The notes beneath the pieces are model-generated. The model did no database searches and had not been told where the DNA came from. It saw only the letters and a program-made list of their open reading frames with translations. DNA of 6,898 bases from assembly GCA_023254445.1 (NCBI GenBank), contig JALRLN010000065.1:1-6898 (forward strand). Direction: 5' to 3'. Within the stretch, counting starts at the first letter, position 1. Every line of letters starts with the position of its first letter. The DNA is from Candidatus Poseidoniaceae archaeon (GTDB taxonomy: Archaea; Thermoplasmatota; Poseidoniia; Poseidoniales; Poseidoniaceae). Position numbers and translations under genes: made by a program. Below are positions 5,442 through 6,898 of the stretch, piece by piece.

Positions 5442-6689
5442 ATGGCAGGCACGTGGTTGTTCACGTCGGAATCGGTGGCTGCAGGCCATCCTGACAAGCT
5501 GTGCGACGCCATCTCGGACGCCATTGTCGACGCATGCCTCGCGCTTGACCCGAAGGCGAAGGTGGCCGTCGAAGCCCTCGTCAAAGGCCGTGAAGAGCGC
5601 TCCCACATCGTGCTTGCCGGGGAGGTCTCCCTCGCTGCAGGCATCGAGGCTCCAGATTTTGTGGCCATCGCCCGCGCTACGGCCGCCGCCATCGGCTACA
5701 CCTCACACGGCATCGGGATGGACGCCACCTCCGACGACCTCTGCGAGGTGACCGAACTCATCACCAGCCAGTCCGCTCACATCAACCGAGGCGTGGTTCA
5801 ATCCATTGACGAGCAAGGAGCAGGCGACCAGGGCCTGATGTTTGGGTACGCCTGCGACGAAACCGAGGCCTACCCTGAACACCAAGGACGGTGGATGCCG
5901 CTCGCCATCGCTCTTGCTCAGGCCCTGACGCGCCGCATCAGCCTCCTCGGCCGTGACGGCACCCTTCCGTGGGCCCGCCCGGACGCCAAATCACAGGTGA
6001 CCCTGATGCACGGGGACGACGGCCAACCCATGTACGCCGAGACCATCGTGATCGCCGTTCAGCACAAGGACATGATCGCGGAACACGGTTCTGAAGCGGC
6101 TGAGCAGGCATGGATTCGCCAGCAGGTCATCGACCACGTGATTCAGCACGTGGTTCCCTCGTCGCTGATCGTCGAGGGCAACACCACCATCCACGTGAAT
6201 TCCACCGGTCGATTTGCTGACCCCGGCGGCCCATACACGGATGCAGGCTTGACTGGACGCAAGATTATCGTCGACACCTACGGAGGGCGAGGCCGTCACG
6301 GCGGGGGCGCCTTCTCCGGAAAGGACCCAACGAAGGTGGACCGCTCCGCGGCTTATGCCGCACGGTGGGCAGCCAAGCACGTGGTGGCTGCTGGTTTGTC
6401 GAAGGAGTGTGAAATTCAACTGGCCTACGCCATTGGCGTGGCCGACCCGGTCAGCATCCGCGTGGACACCTTCGGCACCGGTCGCCTCAAGGACGAGGCC
6501 ATCGCTGACCTCGTCAAGGCCCACTTTTCCTTCAAGCCGGGCCACATCATCCGCGACCTTGGTCTGGCAGCACCGATCTACGGGGTCACCGCCGCAGGCG
6601 GCCACTTTGGCCGTCACCCGGACGGTCCAACCTTCCCGTGGGAGCTGCTGAACGACGCCGTCGTGAGCGCGTTCAAGGACACGGTCTGA
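5442..6689 (+). CDS. metK: S-adenosylmethionine synthetase, bacterial type
   Basis: The product makes S-adenosylmethionine from methionine and ATP, releasing phosphate and pyrophosphate; SAM feeds methylation, polyamine and radical-SAM reactions. The 415-residue protein aligns by eye with E. coli MetK throughout. LFTSESVAAGHPDK (6-19) carries H16 and D18, and E44 lies in VAVEALVK. GAGDQGLMFGYA (126-137) and RPDAKSQV (179-186, K184) follow. GLTGRKIIVDTYGG (269-282) has D267, R273 and K274 at the active site, and HGGGAFSGKDPTKVDRSAAY (286-305) contains K294 and K298. All expected ligands to ATP, Mg and K ions are present. It is about 30 residues longer than E. coli MetK, with extra residues near 48-55 (GREERSHI) and in loops near 187-200 and 391-397. 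Start ATG 5442 gives the usual N-terminus and has GGAG nine bases upstream. If the host is an archaeon, this bacterial-type enzyme stands in for the usual, distinct archaeal family. Confidence 0.97.
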   Translation: MAGTWLFTSESVAAGHPDKLCDAISDAIVDACLALDPKAKVAVEALVKGREERSHIVLAGEVSLAAGIEAPDFVAIARATAAAIGYTSHGIGMDATSDDLCEVTELITSQSAHINRGVVQSIDEQGAGDQGLMFGYACDETEAYPEHQGRWMPLAIALAQALTRRISLLGRDGTLPWARPDAKSQVTLMHGDDGQPMYAETIVIAVQHKDMIAEHGSEAAEQAWIRQQVIDHVIQHVVPSSLIVEGNTTIHVNSTGRFADPGGPYTDAGLTGRKIIVDTYGGRGRHGGGAFSGKDPTKVDRSAAYAARWAAKHVVAAGLSKECEIQLAYAIGVADPVSIRVDTFGTGRLKDEAIADLVKAHFSFKPGHIIRDLGLAAPIYGVTAAGGHFGRHPDGPTFPWELLNDAVVSAFKDTV

Positions 6690-6694
6690 GGGCG

Positions 6695-6709
6695 AGCACG
6701 GTCCGTGCT
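6695..6709. repeat. Inverted repeat just after metK
   Basis: AGCACGG and CCGTGCT surround a single T, beginning six bases after the metK stop. In RNA this would form about five to six pairs with a 3-5 base loop. It lies between convergent genes, where a transcript end is expected, but no T-run follows on either strand. The rest of the gap (6710-6776) shows nothing recognisable. Confidence 0.4.
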
Positions 6710-6776
6710 GCCGGCTGGTCCCATCGTACGCTGCACAGCGTTCGAGGCACCACGCCTTCTGGGCCGATGGGCCTGC

Positions 6777-6898
6777 TCAGAAGATGAGCCCGAAGAGCCA
6801 CTGGAAGGTGTTGCCGTCGCCGGGCCCCATGTAGTAGAGCACAAGGAAGCCAGCGATGCCGTACATGACCGGGCTGACCTCGTCGAACTTGCGGAGGA
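6777..6898 (-). CDS. C-terminal fragment of a membrane protein (runs off the window)
   Basis: Thirty-nine codons are visible before the stop TGA at 6779-6777; the 5' part lies beyond the right edge. The residues read LRKFDEVSPVMYGIAGFLVL, then YYMGPGDGNTFQWLFGLIF at the end. A hydrophobic segment (about residues 9-23 of the fragment) and a short hydrophobic tail suggest one membrane helix, or the end of a multi-spanning protein. The codons are strongly G/C at third positions, as in neighbouring genes, which supports reality. I do not recognise the family. It converges on metK with an 87-base gap. Confidence 0.6.
   Translation of the reverse strand, partial: LRKFDEVSPVMYGIAGFLVLYYMGPGDGNTFQWLFGLIF

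Noticed and set aside
6614..6844. 76-codon minus-strand frame over the metK 3' end
   Set aside because: Ser/Gly/Arg-rich shadow; the neighbouring frame ending at 6777 has real membrane-protein character and ordinary codon use.
1..6898. CRISPR array, insertion sequence, attachment site or toxin-antitoxin pair
   Set aside because: No spaced direct repeats, no transposase or integrase motifs, and no duplicated tRNA 3' end within the window.

Overview
The window is GC-rich and densely packed, with seven supported protein genes (one cut by the window edge), one tRNA gene and one doubtful small ORF. The host is most likely an archaeon, and a marine Euryarchaeota (Marine Group II-like) background would fit. 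The clues are a TATA-like box about 27 bases before a tRNA-Cys that has no encoded CCA, GGTGA/GAGGT-type ribosome binding sites, and a membrane protein whose large ectodomain carries six N-x-S/T sequons. This assignment is inference. The SAM synthetase is of the bacterial type, so a bacterial host cannot be excluded from the sequence alone.

Left part (1-2937, all minus strand). A predicted three-helix membrane protein of unknown family (2937 to 1735) runs almost directly into a GNAT N-acetyltransferase (start 1730), and the two look like an operon. After a gap of about 110 bases holding a small palindrome and a candidate promoter comes an unrecognised 258-residue gene (1074 to 298). Its C-terminus resembles a winged-helix domain, and its first two thirds are clearly less GC-rich than the surroundings. 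Beyond it lie a 7-bp inverted repeat and a doubtful 61-residue ORF.

Centre (about 2940-3210). This is a divergent intergenic region with a complete tRNA-Cys(GCA) on the plus strand. A single AT-rich box at 3001-3006 is well placed for the tRNA and may also serve the leftward membrane protein.

Right part (3213-6689, plus strand). A fold-type I PLP aminotransferase is followed three bases later by an MscS-family mechanosensitive channel, which suggests translational coupling. About 100 bases on, probably under its own promoter, is a complete bacterial-type S-adenosylmethionine synthetase (metK). The C-terminal end of a convergent membrane protein enters from the right edge.

Most of the window is housekeeping or widespread families. 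I do not see a CRISPR array, insertion sequence, toxin-antitoxin pair or recognisable defence system. The best candidates for something undescribed are the orphan membrane protein linked to the GNAT enzyme, and the compositionally mixed 258-residue gene.
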